Shown piece by piece: positions 35,425 to 44,516 of a DNA stretch of 64,000 bases. Where the stretch lies: NCBI GenBank assembly GCA_046328035.1, contig JAXLXI010000009.1, positions 1 to 64,000 of the forward strand, written 5' to 3'. Source of the stretch: JBGASG01 sp046328035 (GTDB lineage Bacteria; Cyanobacteriota; Vampirovibrionia; Obscuribacterales; Obscuribacteraceae). Each line of letters opens with the position of its first letter. Position 1 is the stretch's first letter. The notes beneath the pieces are model-generated. The model did not search any database and was not told where the DNA came from. It saw only the letters and a list, made by a program, of their open reading frames with translations. Made by a program: the position numbers and the translations under genes.

Positions 35425-35893
35425 AAAATCCTGCCTTCTCGAATGCCGCCACCGAAGCTTTGTTGTCTGCTTTGATCTCTGCCAGCACCACTTCGATGCC
35501 GGCGTTGCGCGCGACTTGAATGCAGGCGCGCAGGGCTGGTGCCGCCAGACCTTTGCCGCGCTCTGAGGGAGCGAGATTGATAGAGACGTCGGTGGCCCTA
35601 TGTCCGTCCAGCAAGGTTGGTTGACGGCGAAATCTGATGAAGCCGACGCGTTGACCATCTTTCAAGATGAACAAGCAGGGCAGCGTTGCATCCTGACAGT
35701 ATTGCTGGAGAAACTCGCTGTAGAACGCCGGCCATTCTTTGGGACGCGAGTCGAAGGAGTTGGCGAGAGTCTCCGGATCGTTGCGCCACTGCATGATTTG
35801 TTGCGCGGAATCTTGTGTGGCAGAAACAATTTCCAGCGACACTCCGTTGTCCACGGATTTATCCGTCATAAGTTCAGCCGTTTCTACGAACAT
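35411..35893 (-). CDS. GNAT N-acetyltransferase (PseH-like)
   Basis: About 160 residues as read. The GNAT core is visible: WRNDPETLANSF, FILKDGQRVGFIRFRR, VSINLAPSERGKGLAAPALRACIQVARNAGIEVVLAEIKADNKASVAAFEKAGF (split over about 95-158), ending in YLSR. ATG 35893 follows AAAGGAG and overlaps the end of the upstream GT-B gene by ten bases. The stop follows TTTT (35425-35428); removing one base continues as FTFLDSKPNSG and runs into NeuB without a stop. It would N-acetylate the 4-amino sugar made by PseB/PseC. Confidence 0.82.
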   Translation of the reverse strand: MFVETAELMTDKSVDNGVSLEIVSATQDSAQQIMQWRNDPETLANSFDSRPKEWPAFYSEFLQQYCQDATLPCLFILKDGQRVGFIRFRRQPTLLDGHRATDVSINLAPSERGKGLAAPALRACIQVARNAGIEVVLAEIKADNKASVAAFEKAGFYLSR

Positions 35894-37005
35894 GGACTCA
35901 ACTCCTTTGGTTTCATCCGTCTCAGTCGATCGATGAATGATGCCATCGTGCCGGCGGCGCCGGACTTGAAGAATTTCTCGGGCTGCGGTTGCGGCCAATC
36001 GTTGCACTTGAATTTTTCCAGGGCGTCGCGCAGCTCGCCCGGCGAAAAGACAGCCGGTGTTAATCCGGATGATATCGCCGCCAGCTTCTCTTTGTCGGTG
36101 CTTTCAGGTAAAACTGCCAGCGTGCGTTTGCCGAGCCAGGCAGCCTCCTGCAACGCCATCGAAGTGATGCCGACTACGAGATCGGCGGCTTGAAATGCCG
36201 CCAGCGGGTCGCCGCCATGGCTGAACTCTGCGACATCGGTTCGGTAGTCGGTGAACTGTTCCAGGCTGTTTTTCGGATGCAACCTGACAATAAGGCGGGC
36301 TGGCAATTGAGTTTTTTGCAGCGCCGCAATCAGTTCTTCCAAAATGATATGTGTGCGGAAGTCGCTCTGACCGCGTCCTTTGAATCCATAGTTGGCATTG
36401 CGCGTGCTCAAAGCCGGATTTAGTTTGCTCTCCGGTTCCGCCACGAAGACTATTTCGGCTGGATACTCGCTGGTAGAAACGTCGCTTTGCTCAGGCGCTT
36501 CCTGAAGTTTCTCCCTGACAAAATCGAACTGCGGATAGCCTGTTACGACCAGCCTGTCCGGCGCAAAGCCCAGTGATGCGAATGCCCTTCTGGTGTCATC
36601 GTCAGGCACCATGATGTATTCGGGGGCATTGGCAAAAGCGCTTTCGCCTTCTCCGCGAAAGCGGCAATCAGCGTTGACGACCATGTCGACCACACCGACC
36701 GTCGGAATCCGTGCCGTGCGTGCTTGGCGAAATAAATCGAATGCCAGTGTCTGCTTGTTCTCTGCGGTGCCGGCAACTATCACGCTCGGTGCATAGCGTG
36801 CGATCAGTTGTGCCGCTTCCTGGTTGCTGGATGTGAGGTCGACGAATTCGGCGCTTCTGGCACGCAAATGATGCACAGAAAGTCCCATCGCCAAAAGCGT
36901 GCTGCTGACGCCAAGTTTAGTCAACGCAGCCGGTAACGGCGCCAGGAAGTTGGCTGCACCGGGGTCTTCCACGAAAATCAAAACATCGCACTGACCGGTG
37001 CTCAT
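35884..37005 (-). CDS. GT-B-fold sugar-nucleotide protein of the nonulosonate locus
   Basis: A 373-residue protein with DVLIFVEDPGAANFLAPLPAAL at the start, VIVAGTAENKQTLAFDLFR, TVGVVDMVVNADCRFRGEG, PEYIMVPDDDTRRAFASLG, VTGYPQFDFV, RLIVRLHPKNS and ADLVVGITSMALQEAAWLGKRTLAVLP. This is the GT-B/UDP-GlcNAc 2-epimerase-like fold. It could fill the place of a PseG-type nucleotide-sugar hydrolase, which is otherwise absent here, or transfer the sugar. The start overlaps the Gfo/Idh stop (ATGA). Confidence 0.6.
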   Translation of the reverse strand: MSTGQCDVLIFVEDPGAANFLAPLPAALTKLGVSSTLLAMGLSVHHLRARSAEFVDLTSSNQEAAQLIARYAPSVIVAGTAENKQTLAFDLFRQARTARIPTVGVVDMVVNADCRFRGEGESAFANAPEYIMVPDDDTRRAFASLGFAPDRLVVTGYPQFDFVREKLQEAPEQSDVSTSEYPAEIVFVAEPESKLNPALSTRNANYGFKGRGQSDFRTHIILEELIAALQKTQLPARLIVRLHPKNSLEQFTDYRTDVAEFSHGGDPLAAFQAADLVVGITSMALQEAAWLGKRTLAVLPESTDKEKLAAISSGLTPAVFSPGELRDALEKFKCNDWPQPQPEKFFKSGAAGTMASFIDRLRRMKPKELSPCS

Positions 37006-38036
37006 GCCCGCGCTCCCTGTGGTGCCAGCGAAACGGGTGCACCACCTTTTGTGTGAGAGCGCAAAATACAGTCTGCGATTTCCATGGTCTTCAATGCCGA
37101 GGAGCCCGGGCTGAACAGGGGCAAATGACGTACCACGCTGGCGGCAAGGCTGGTGTACATCTCGAAGAATGCCATGCCCATGGTGCTCGTCAATTCTTGC
37201 GGTTCGTCAAAGTTCAACTCTTGCTCGCCGGTAACCAGCGAGTTCTTTCGGGTGTTGAAGACGGATATAGTGAAACCGCTGTTCAGATAAGACAGCTTGC
37301 CGTTCTCTCCCCAGATCTCCAGTCCGTTTTCTCGGTAGCATTCCAGCTTCAATGGTTGCATCTGCAGCGCGACGCCCGATTCGAAAACCAGAGTGAAGGG
37401 AATGCTCAAGTCGTTCTCCAGCGGGCTTTCGTGGTACCCGGCGATGCCGGGCACAGCCTGCACGGTCACTACTTCGCCGAGCAACATGCGCGCCAGATCA
37501 ATTACGTGAATGCCGTTGTTGAGGAGACCGTGACAGTAGACGCCGGTTGCCGCTTGCACTTCACCGATCGCCAGTGCCATGCCGCCACAGGCAAGTTCGC
37601 GAGTCTGACTGTCGGCTCGTCGAAGAAAGTTGACTTGCAAACTGATATCTCGGCGCTCGCACTCTTCTACAAATGCGCGTGAGTCCTCTTCGGTTTCGCC
37701 AAGCGGCTTTTCAACCAATACGCCTTTGAGGGCCGGTAACTGGTCCAGAATAGCCAGGCGGTCGCGCGGAGGCGTGGCTATAACAGCTATCTCGTATGTA
37801 TTCCGGTCAGGCAATTCGGACAACGTCGGGACCGTCCATGGAACGCCCCAGAGATCGCGCGCCGCTTCTATGGCTTCGGTCCGCGGATCGACGACGGCTC
37901 GCCAGCTGAAATCGCGATGTTCTTTGAGTACTTGCGCGTGCGTGCTGAAGCGCATTTTGCGAGCCATGCTGGTGTCGGCCGCATTAGCCTGGGCAATGCG
38001 TCCAAATCCGATCAGCACCGTGTTGAGTGCGCCCAA
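37002..38036 (-). CDS. Gfo/Idh/MocA-family oxidoreductase
   Basis: A 344-residue NAD(P)-dependent sugar dehydrogenase: VLIGFGRIAQANA (Rossmann), AVIATPPRDRLAIL, VLVEKPLGETEEDSRAFV (the EKP motif), VNFLRRAD and a catalytic-region NNGIHVIDLARMLLGE. Family members oxidise or reduce sugar nucleotides at C3 or C2. It is overlapped by the next gene and lies 12 bases downstream of the DegT aminotransferase, a common dehydrogenase-transaminase pair for amino sugars. Confidence 0.88.
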   Translation of the reverse strand: MGALNTVLIGFGRIAQANAADTSMARKMRFSTHAQVLKEHRDFSWRAVVDPRTEAIEAARDLWGVPWTVPTLSELPDRNTYEIAVIATPPRDRLAILDQLPALKGVLVEKPLGETEEDSRAFVEECERRDISLQVNFLRRADSQTRELACGGMALAIGEVQAATGVYCHGLLNNGIHVIDLARMLLGEVVTVQAVPGIAGYHESPLENDLSIPFTLVFESGVALQMQPLKLECYRENGLEIWGENGKLSYLNSGFTISVFNTRKNSLVTGEQELNFDEPQELTSTMGMAFFEMYTSLAASVVRHLPLFSPGSSALKTMEIADCILRSHTKGGAPVSLAPQGARA

Positions 38037-38048
38037 CTCGCATATTCC

Positions 38049-39356
38049 TTACGATGACACCGCCGTCGCTGTGCTCGAATTGCGTACGTGTTTGCGCAAC
38101 TCGTCTTTGTTGTCGAAGACTTTCCGGAATGCGGCTGCCACTTCGTCGATGTCTTTGACGGAGAGGTCGTACGAGCAAAGCGGGAAGACCAGCAATTCTT
38201 TTTCAAACATGCGTTCGGTCACGGGGCAGATGCCCTTGTTGTAGGTGACATTGGTCAAGTTGAATGGGAAGCCTTCGCGTCCCATGGCAACGCGGCGCTG
38301 GAACATCGGCAACAAGTAGAGTGGTTTGACGTAGGAGCCGAATGAACCGAGTCCTTCCGCGGCCAGCGCTTCTTTGATCACTTCGCGCGGCACATCGTCG
38401 AATTCCTTCGCGTTGTATTTAGCCGACCATACATAGAAAACGTGGCGGCAGTTTTCGCGAATCGCAGGCGGGGTGAAACCGGCAATGCCGCTCAGCGCCT
38501 TCGACAGTTTGACGGCCACTGCTTCGCGCTCGTCGACGAGAGCATCTACTTTCTTCAACTGCTCGGTGCCGATGGCAGCCCCCATTTCCGTGAGGCGATA
38601 GTTGAAGCCGATCAAATTGGTGAGATCCATGATCTCGGCTGGCTCGACGGCGTTTTCGCCGTGATTGCGAATCAAGCGCAGGCGCAATGCCAACTCATCG
38701 TCTTCGGTGACGCAAACGCCACCTTCGCCGGTATGAATGTGCTTGTGATAGTTGAGGCTGAAGATGCCGATGTGGCCGATGGTGCCGGCGAACTTGCCGT
38801 TTTCGCTGGCCAGCGGTCCTTGCGAGTTATCTTCGATCAGGTAGATGTTGCGCTCATCGGCGATTTTTCTCAGTCTTGCCAGTTCTGACGGATGTCCAAA
38901 CAGGTTGACAGTGAGAATGGCGCGCGTCTTCGGCGTAATCAGTTTTTCGATGTGCGCCACGTTCATGCAGAAGTAATCGGGATCGATGTCTGCGAACACA
39001 GGGATGCCACCGTAAACCAGCGGTGCCATGACGGTGGCCGACATCGTGTACGGCGGCACAATCACTTCATCGCCGGGCGAGATACCGACAGCGCCCATAG
39101 CGGCGAACAAGCCGGATGTGGCGGAGTTGACGCTGATGGCGTGTTTGGCGTTGAACTTGGAAGCCCATGCTTGTTCGAATTCTCTGATGCGCGGTCCGCC
39201 GTCGAAGAACTCTCCCCACACTCCGAGAAACTCCGAGAGATTTCCAGATTCCATTACTGCGGCTACGGCAGCGGCTTCTTCTTTGCCGATGGAGCGATAG
39301 GGCGGAAACTTTTTCGTGATGGCGGGTTTTCCACCGAGCAGGGCTAATTTGCTCAT
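38049..39356 (-). CDS. DegT/DnrJ/EryC1 sugar aminotransferase
   Basis: A 435-residue PLP-dependent enzyme. AISVNSATSGLFAAMGA and VGISPGDEVIVPPYTMSATV open the domain, LIEDNSQGP carries the Asp, and FSLNYHKHIHTGEGG holds the Schiff-base Lys. GFNYRLTEMGAAIGTEQLKK is typical of the sugar aminotransferase clade. It presumably works with the oxidoreductase 12 bases downstream. It starts 168 bases from the divergent PseC gene, a shared promoter region. The last 15 residues are low-complexity. Confidence 0.9.
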   Translation of the reverse strand: MSKLALLGGKPAITKKFPPYRSIGKEEAAAVAAVMESGNLSEFLGVWGEFFDGGPRIREFEQAWASKFNAKHAISVNSATSGLFAAMGAVGISPGDEVIVPPYTMSATVMAPLVYGGIPVFADIDPDYFCMNVAHIEKLITPKTRAILTVNLFGHPSELARLRKIADERNIYLIEDNSQGPLASENGKFAGTIGHIGIFSLNYHKHIHTGEGGVCVTEDDELALRLRLIRNHGENAVEPAEIMDLTNLIGFNYRLTEMGAAIGTEQLKKVDALVDEREAVAVKLSKALSGIAGFTPPAIRENCRHVFYVWSAKYNAKEFDDVPREVIKEALAAEGLGSFGSYVKPLYLLPMFQRRVAMGREGFPFNLTNVTYNKGICPVTERMFEKELLVFPLCSYDLSVKDIDEVAAAFRKVFDNKDELRKHVRNSSTATAVSS

Positions 39357-39524
39357 TTGTTCACCAGTTGGGTCGGGATGCCGGTTTAACGGTTATTAAA
39401 CAAGATATCTCTCTCTGAGAAATGAGTTATAGCTTCACTTTTGGCTGGGTCTCGCCCGCGTATGATAGCCTTGGCTGCAACGAGCTATTTATTACCAGCC
39501 TGCATCTATGGGCGTTCGCATCAA

Positions 39525-40745
39525 ATGTCATCACAAACAACTGTAAACAATACTTCAAAGTTAGCCATCCAGGGCGGTACTCCGGTGCGCCAGACCTGGT
39601 TGCCCTATGGCCGCCAATCGATCTCCGATGCTGATATCGAGGCTGTCACGAAGGTTTTGAAGTCCGACTGGTTGACGCAGGGACCCAATATTGGCCAGTT
39701 CGAGAGCGCCATTGCGAAGTATTGCGGCGTCGCGCATGCAGTCGCCGTGAGCAACGGTACCGCCGCTTTGCATGTGGCGTATTTCGGCGCCGGTATGGGT
39801 TTGGACGACGAAGTGATTATGCCGGGCATGTCTTTCGCCGCCACGGCCAATGCGGCGCTCTATCTCGGTGCAAAGCCTGTTTTCGTGGATGTGTACGCGG
39901 ACAGCGGCAACATCGATGTTAACGCGGTTAAAAACGCAATTACGCCGAAAACCAAAGCTATTGTCGGCGTCGATTTCACCGGTCATCCGTGCGACCTATC
40001 TGAGTTGCGCGCCGTGGCTGACGCGGCGAAAGTGCCTCTGGTAGTGGATGGTGCGCATTCACTGGGCGCGACTTATAAAGGCAAACACGCAGCGCAAGTG
40101 CCGGATTTGACGACGTTCAGTTTTCACCCGGTGAAAACAATCACCACCGGCGAAGGCGGCATGATTGTCACCAATAACGCGCAGTTCGCTCAGCGTATGC
40201 GAATCTTCCGCACCCACGGCATCGAGAAAAATGCCGACAACTTTGTCTTCGAAGACCAGGGACCGTGGTATCACGAGATGCAGGATCTGGGTTTCAACTA
40301 TCGCCTCACTGACTTCCAGGCGGCGCTTGGATTGAGTCAATTGCAGCAGCTGGATAAGTTCATCGCGCGCCGGCGCGAAATCGCTGCCGCTTACAAGAAG
40401 AAACTGTCTGCGCTCAAACAATTCACCTGCCTCAAAGAAAATGCTGATGCGCAATCTGCGTATCACCTGTTTCAGATTCTGGTCAACAAAGAGCCTTATG
40501 GAGAGACGCGCAAGTTTGTATTCGAGGCTCTGCATGCCGAAAATATTGGAGTGCAGATTCACTACATACCGATCTACGACCACCCGTACTATCAGCAAAC
40601 AGTGAATCCAGGCAAACGTCCTGTATGCCCGAATACAGATCAGTTCTACAGCCGAGTGATTAGTCTGCCGATATTTCCCACCATGACCGACGCCGACGTC
40701 GATGATGTGGTGACGGCGCTAGTTAAGATCGAAGCAGCACTCTAG
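39525..40745 (+). CDS. pseC: UDP-4-amino-4,6-dideoxy-sugar aminotransferase PseC
   Basis: About 406 residues. WLPYGRQSISDADIEAVTKVLKSDWLTQGP at about 25-55 is the signature opening of PseC, followed by AVAVSNGTAALHVAYF, VVDGAHSLGATY and FSFHPVKTITTGEGGMIV (PLP Lys). GFNYRLTDFQAALGLSQLQQ and IHYIPIYDHPYYQQ complete the match. It transaminates the 4-keto sugar made by PseB in pseudaminic-acid-type pathways. ATG 39525 is used because the homologous part starts just after it; 39441 is an alternative. It converges on pseB with 18 bases between. Confidence 0.9.
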   Translation: MSSQTTVNNTSKLAIQGGTPVRQTWLPYGRQSISDADIEAVTKVLKSDWLTQGPNIGQFESAIAKYCGVAHAVAVSNGTAALHVAYFGAGMGLDDEVIMPGMSFAATANAALYLGAKPVFVDVYADSGNIDVNAVKNAITPKTKAIVGVDFTGHPCDLSELRAVADAAKVPLVVDGAHSLGATYKGKHAAQVPDLTTFSFHPVKTITTGEGGMIVTNNAQFAQRMRIFRTHGIEKNADNFVFEDQGPWYHEMQDLGFNYRLTDFQAALGLSQLQQLDKFIARRREIAAAYKKKLSALKQFTCLKENADAQSAYHLFQILVNKEPYGETRKFVFEALHAENIGVQIHYIPIYDHPYYQQTVNPGKRPVCPNTDQFYSRVISLPIFPTMTDADVDDVVTALVKIEAAL

Positions 40746-40763
40746 GGCGAGCGCTCGTGTGTG

Positions 40764-41789
40764 CTACGACTTGAGAGCGGGCGTCGGATGCTCGCCGATG
40801 ATCTGCAGGATTTGTTCGCGCGTCAACCAGTCGTCGTTGATGTCGCTGGCATAACGGAAGTCTTTCGGAACCGGCTTGCCGCCGTCACCGCTGGCGGTTT
40901 CCCACCACAACTGATTCGGTTCGATGATGAAGTGCTTGTCGTACTCCAGGCACCACGGTGCTTCATCTTGGGGCACCAGGGTTTCATGCAGTTTCTCGCC
41001 CGGACGGATGCCGGTGATTTCAAATTTGCAATCGGGCGCGATAGCTTTGGCCAGCTCCACAAGACGCATGCTGGGGATTTTGGGAACGAAGATTTCGCCA
41101 CCGCGCATTTTGTTGACGCAGTCGAGAACGAAATCGACACCTTGCTCCAGCGTCAGCCAGAAGCGGGTCATGCGCTCATCAGTGATGGTGAGCGTGCCGG
41201 TTTTTCGCATCTCCATGAACAGAGGAATGACGCTGCCGCGGCTGCCGATGACGTTGCCGTAACGGACAATCGAAAATGTCGTCGGTTGCGAACCAGCATA
41301 GGCGTTGGCGGTGACGAAGAGTTTGTCGGAGCAGAGCTTGGTGGCGCCGTAGAGATTTACCGGGTTGGCGGCTTTGTCTGTGCTGAGCGCGATGACGCGG
41401 GAGACGCCGCGATCGATGGCGGCATCGATGATGTTAGCTGCGCCTAATACGTTGGTCTTAATGAATTCAAATGGGTTGTATTCGGCGGCCGGCACTTGTT
41501 TGAGCGCAGCGGCGTGGATAACGACATCCACATCTTGAAAAGCTCGATAAAGCCGGTCACGGTCGCGCACATCGCCAATAAAGAATCTTAGACAACGATC
41601 AGGAACCTCGTTGCGCATCTCAAACTGCTTGCACTCATCGCGGCTGAAGACAATCAGCTTCTTGGGCGGCGATTGCTTGAGCAGTTTGTTGATGAAGGCA
41701 CGTCCAAAAGAGCCTGTGCCGCCCGTCACCAGGACTGTTGAGTTCTGCCAGTCAATCGGGCTTGTTTGGTGGGTTCCAGTGGATTGCAT
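40764..41789 (-). CDS. pseB: UDP-GlcNAc 4,6-dehydratase (inverting) PseB
   Basis: A 341-residue extended SDR. VLVTGGTGSFGRAFI binds NADP, DVVIHAAALKQVPAAEYNPFEFIKTNV is typical, LSTDKAANPVNLYGATKL gives the Asp-Lys...Tyr-x-x-x-Lys active site of the FlaA1/PseB group, and RYGNVIGSRGSVIPLF follows. It makes UDP-2-acetamido-2,6-dideoxy-4-keto-hexose. The C-terminal 70 residues end in TREQILQIIGEHPT. It is the last gene of the minus block AKR-SDR-SpsF-like-pseB, with 74 bases before it. Confidence 0.93.
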   Translation of the reverse strand: MQSTGTHQTSPIDWQNSTVLVTGGTGSFGRAFINKLLKQSPPKKLIVFSRDECKQFEMRNEVPDRCLRFFIGDVRDRDRLYRAFQDVDVVIHAAALKQVPAAEYNPFEFIKTNVLGAANIIDAAIDRGVSRVIALSTDKAANPVNLYGATKLCSDKLFVTANAYAGSQPTTFSIVRYGNVIGSRGSVIPLFMEMRKTGTLTITDERMTRFWLTLEQGVDFVLDCVNKMRGGEIFVPKIPSMRLVELAKAIAPDCKFEITGIRPGEKLHETLVPQDEAPWCLEYDKHFIIEPNQLWWETASGDGGKPVPKDFRYASDINDDWLTREQILQIIGEHPTPALKS

Positions 41790-41863
41790 GCCTTTTATCT
41801 CGCGAAATACTCGCCATACAGTATCACGCTGGCTATTCTAAATTATGTGCCGCTCTGTAATGT

Positions 41864-42682
41864 TTACAACCGCGGACGTGCATGCAGATTGCTTCCAGCA
41901 GGTTCGTCCGCCAGTTGCAGACGATCGTTGCGGACTGCATTGATCTGAAGAAGCGCTTTATCTTCTTCGAGCAGATTTACTACATCGAGCCACGAGAATT
42001 GAGCATTCTGCTTGTACAGGCGCTCGTATATCTTCCGGGCGAAATCGAAATCTTCCGGATAATCGACGGCAAAGCGGTACGCCGACAGGTCGCGCGAGTG
42101 CTCTACATTAGCCGTGCGGAACAACTGCGGCTGGTGATAGACGAGCGACGTCACGTGCTCGCGCAATTGCGGGTCATTTGTAAGCCGGTCCAAGCGCCAT
42201 AAAACATCGATTGGAAAAACTTCCACAGCGGTTCCGTAGGGAAACGACTCCGGATGCATGTTGGACACGTAGTCGACTTGATCGCGTTTTTCGAGATAGG
42301 CATTCAGGCACAGGTCGACTAATTCGGCGTCGTGCAGTGGAGAATCAGCGCACAAACGAACAATGACGGATTTTTCTGCACCGGCGGCTGTGACAGATGC
42401 GGCGCCGACAAAACGTGCTAGCACATCGGTTTCGCTGCCGCGAAAACACTGCACCTGCAGGGCTGCCGCTTCCCTCTCGATCGGGGTGTCTTGCTCCAGG
42501 TCGCTGGTGGCAATCACGATCTCAGTGAGCGTTTCGCTTTGCTTCAACCTTTCTACCAGGCAGGCAAGCAGCGACTTGCCTGGAACCAGCTCGCGCAATA
42601 CTTTACCCGGCATTCTCGTAGATCCCATGCGGGCCTGCAAGATAGCGATTACGTGTGGCATGCTGCTCTGTTGCGGTTTCAT
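41864..42682 (-). CDS. SpsF/NeuA-type cytidylyltransferase
   Basis: About 272 residues. VIAILQARMGSTRMPGKVL is the nucleotide-binding signature (ARM-S-R-PGK), followed by QCFRGSETDVLARFVGA, IVRLCADSPLHDAELVD with an acidic metal site, and YRFAVDYPEDFDFARKIYERL. Such proteins activate nonulosonic acids to CMP sugars or act as related nucleotidyltransferases. ATG at 42682 overlaps the SDR stop (TGATG); GTG 42685 is an alternative. Some C-terminal residues (AGSNLHARPRL) are atypical. A second relative is at 44517. Confidence 0.82.
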   Translation of the reverse strand: MKPQQSSMPHVIAILQARMGSTRMPGKVLRELVPGKSLLACLVERLKQSETLTEIVIATSDLEQDTPIEREAAALQVQCFRGSETDVLARFVGAASVTAAGAEKSVIVRLCADSPLHDAELVDLCLNAYLEKRDQVDYVSNMHPESFPYGTAVEVFPIDVLWRLDRLTNDPQLREHVTSLVYHQPQLFRTANVEHSRDLSAYRFAVDYPEDFDFARKIYERLYKQNAQFSWLDVVNLLEEDKALLQINAVRNDRLQLADEPAGSNLHARPRL

Positions 42683-43503
42683 CACTGCGCTGTCCAGCCA
42701 CCGTCGACCACAATGTTTTGCCCGGTGACAAATGACGATGCATCCGATGCCAGATATGCAATCGCGCCTTTGAGTTCGTGCGGCTGACCGGTGCGCTTCA
42801 AAGGCGACTTGGCACTCAGCCTCTCAATAAATGTTTTGTCTTGCTGCACGGCGGGCGATGGAAACGGACCGGGGCTGAGGCTGTTGACGCGCACATTGTA
42901 TTTGGACAGGTGCACGGCGCTGTACCGGCTAAGTTGCAGAACGGCTGCTTTGGCGGCTCCATATGCCGGTGGATTGAGGAAGTCGTTGCCTTCGTACAAC
43001 TCGGGATAGGGTGCCACCATCCCGTACATGGAAGACACGTTGATGATGTTGCCGCGTCCCGATTCTTTCAAATACGGCAATGCTGCCTGGATGCAGCGCA
43101 GGTAACCGGTCAATCCCATGTCGATGGTGAATGCCCAATCTTCCTCGTTCACTTCTTCGATTGATTTGCGGCGGCCGGCATAAGCATTGTTGATCAGAAC
43201 ATCGATTTTGCCGCCGTTTTCTTCGGCAATGCCAGCGAAACAAGCATCTATCGAAGAGCGGTCGGCGATGTCGATATCCACGCCGCGAATGTCGGCGCTG
43301 GGCACCAGCTGTTGAATTCTCGATATCACTTCGTCGCGTTTTTCTTTGTCACGGCTGGCGATATACGTGCGTGCGCCCTGCTCGGCGATTGCTTCAGTGA
43401 GGCAGGTGCCAAGCCAGCCGGCACCACCAGTGATGACTACCGTTCTGCCGGTCAGGTCAAACAACGATTTCAAACTCGTAAATGCTTCGGTCACAGTGGT
43501 CAC
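42682..43503 (-). CDS. SDR-family oxidoreductase (PtmA-like)
   Basis: A 273-residue classical SDR: VVITGGAGWLGTCLTEAIAEQG, NNAYAGRRKS (in place of NNAG), INVSSMYGMVAP (Ser), PAYGAAKAAVLQL (Tyr-x-x-x-Lys) and SPGPFP near the C-terminus, ending in VVDGGWTAQ. The NNAY form and the neighbouring cytidylyltransferase recall PtmA/PtmB in Campylobacter legionaminic loci. GTG start at 43503 overlaps the AKR stop (GTGA). The substrate is presumably a nonulosonic acid or its precursor. Confidence 0.85.
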   Translation of the reverse strand: MTTVTEAFTSLKSLFDLTGRTVVITGGAGWLGTCLTEAIAEQGARTYIASRDKEKRDEVISRIQQLVPSADIRGVDIDIADRSSIDACFAGIAEENGGKIDVLINNAYAGRRKSIEEVNEEDWAFTIDMGLTGYLRCIQAALPYLKESGRGNIINVSSMYGMVAPYPELYEGNDFLNPPAYGAAKAAVLQLSRYSAVHLSKYNVRVNSLSPGPFPSPAVQQDKTFIERLSAKSPLKRTGQPHELKGAIAYLASDASSFVTGQNIVVDGGWTAQ

Positions 43504-44444
43504 GAACTCACCTTTTCCGGCTTAGGCCAGAGCGAGGGGTTTCTCAATTGTTCGGGCACCCGCGCCGCCAGTTGGGCCGTCGATGCCAGGGCTTCATCGA
43601 CGTGGCTGGAGCGATAATCCAGCGCATCGACATTCTCACGGAGTTGCGCCGCAGAGTCGCAACCGATCAAAAGCTGCATGCCACCGGACAGCGACAGGGC
43701 GCATTGCAACGCCAGAACTCGTGGTGGCACTGCCAGCCGCTGGCAGAGATTGTGCCAGTCTTGCAAAAATTCGAAGGCAAAACTCATGTGTGGTGGCAAT
43801 TGCTCCAGCGGCATGACCAGCAGTCCCTGTAAAAAGATACTGCGAAAAATTAGACGTTTTCTTTTCAACCGCGCGGCTTTGATCACTGATGCCGTAACCG
43901 CTTGTTGATCGAGCGCATTGAGCGGCATCTGCACGACATCGACTTCTGGCTGTTCGAGCGCGGTCAGCGCCTCTTGCGCCGTATAGACAGAAACGCCGGT
44001 TGCTCTGGCTAGCCCTTGACGCTTCACTTCCGCCAGTGCATCTTCAGTACCGGCTTCGGACAGCGACGCGAACGAGTGAGCAAACAACAGCTCCAGCCGC
44101 TCGCATTGCAGGCGCTGCAAGCTCTGCTGAACCGTTTGCAAGCAAGCCTCGGTAGAGGCCATTTCGCCGGCACTTAACTTCGACATAGTTCGGGCGCTGC
44201 TGCCGGCGGCTTTCAGCGACTTCAAGGCGCGACCCAAGACCGCCTCTGAGTCACCATAGGCGGTTGCAGTGTCAAAACTGTCGATACCCAGTTCCAGCGC
44301 AGTTGCGATCAACAGACGGGCTGCTTCGTAATCAGGCTTGCCGGACTTGTTGGCGATGCCGTAATCCATGCCGATTTGGGCCGTGCCCAGTATGAAACGG
44401 TCGGCGAGGAACTTGTTGAGTTGTTCTCGGCAAGAGGAAGTCAT
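43500..44444 (-). CDS. Aldo/keto reductase
   Basis: A 314-residue TIM-barrel AKR. RFILGTAQIGMDYGIAN opens it, FDTATAYGDSEAVLGRAL gives Asp and Tyr, MSKLSA the Lys, and LFAHSFASL the His of the catalytic tetrad. RATGVSVYT and LLIGCDSAAQLRENVDAL (NADPH phosphate region) are present. The AKR group found in sugar loci reduces keto-sugars. It leads the minus operon, with a palindrome in the divergent region before the SpsF-like gene. Confidence 0.88.
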   Translation of the reverse strand: MTSSCREQLNKFLADRFILGTAQIGMDYGIANKSGKPDYEAARLLIATALELGIDSFDTATAYGDSEAVLGRALKSLKAAGSSARTMSKLSAGEMASTEACLQTVQQSLQRLQCERLELLFAHSFASLSEAGTEDALAEVKRQGLARATGVSVYTAQEALTALEQPEVDVVQMPLNALDQQAVTASVIKAARLKRKRLIFRSIFLQGLLVMPLEQLPPHMSFAFEFLQDWHNLCQRLAVPPRVLALQCALSLSGGMQLLIGCDSAAQLRENVDALDYRSSHVDEALASTAQLAARVPEQLRNPSLWPKPEKVSS

Positions 44445-44476
44445 TCGAGTTTGCGCGGCATGTCGAGGCGATATAC

Positions 44477-44492
44477 ACTAAACGAGTTTAGT
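44477..44492. promoter_or_regulatory. Perfect 16-base palindrome between divergent genes
   Basis: ACTAAACGAGTTTAGT reads as ACTAAAC, GA, GTTTAGT. It lies 33 bases from the AKR start and 24 from the SpsF start. ATATACACT just upstream could include a -10 region. A repressor or activator site is likely by position. Confidence 0.45.
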
Positions 44493-44516
44493 CCCTGAGT
44501 CTAGTCAAAACAACCA

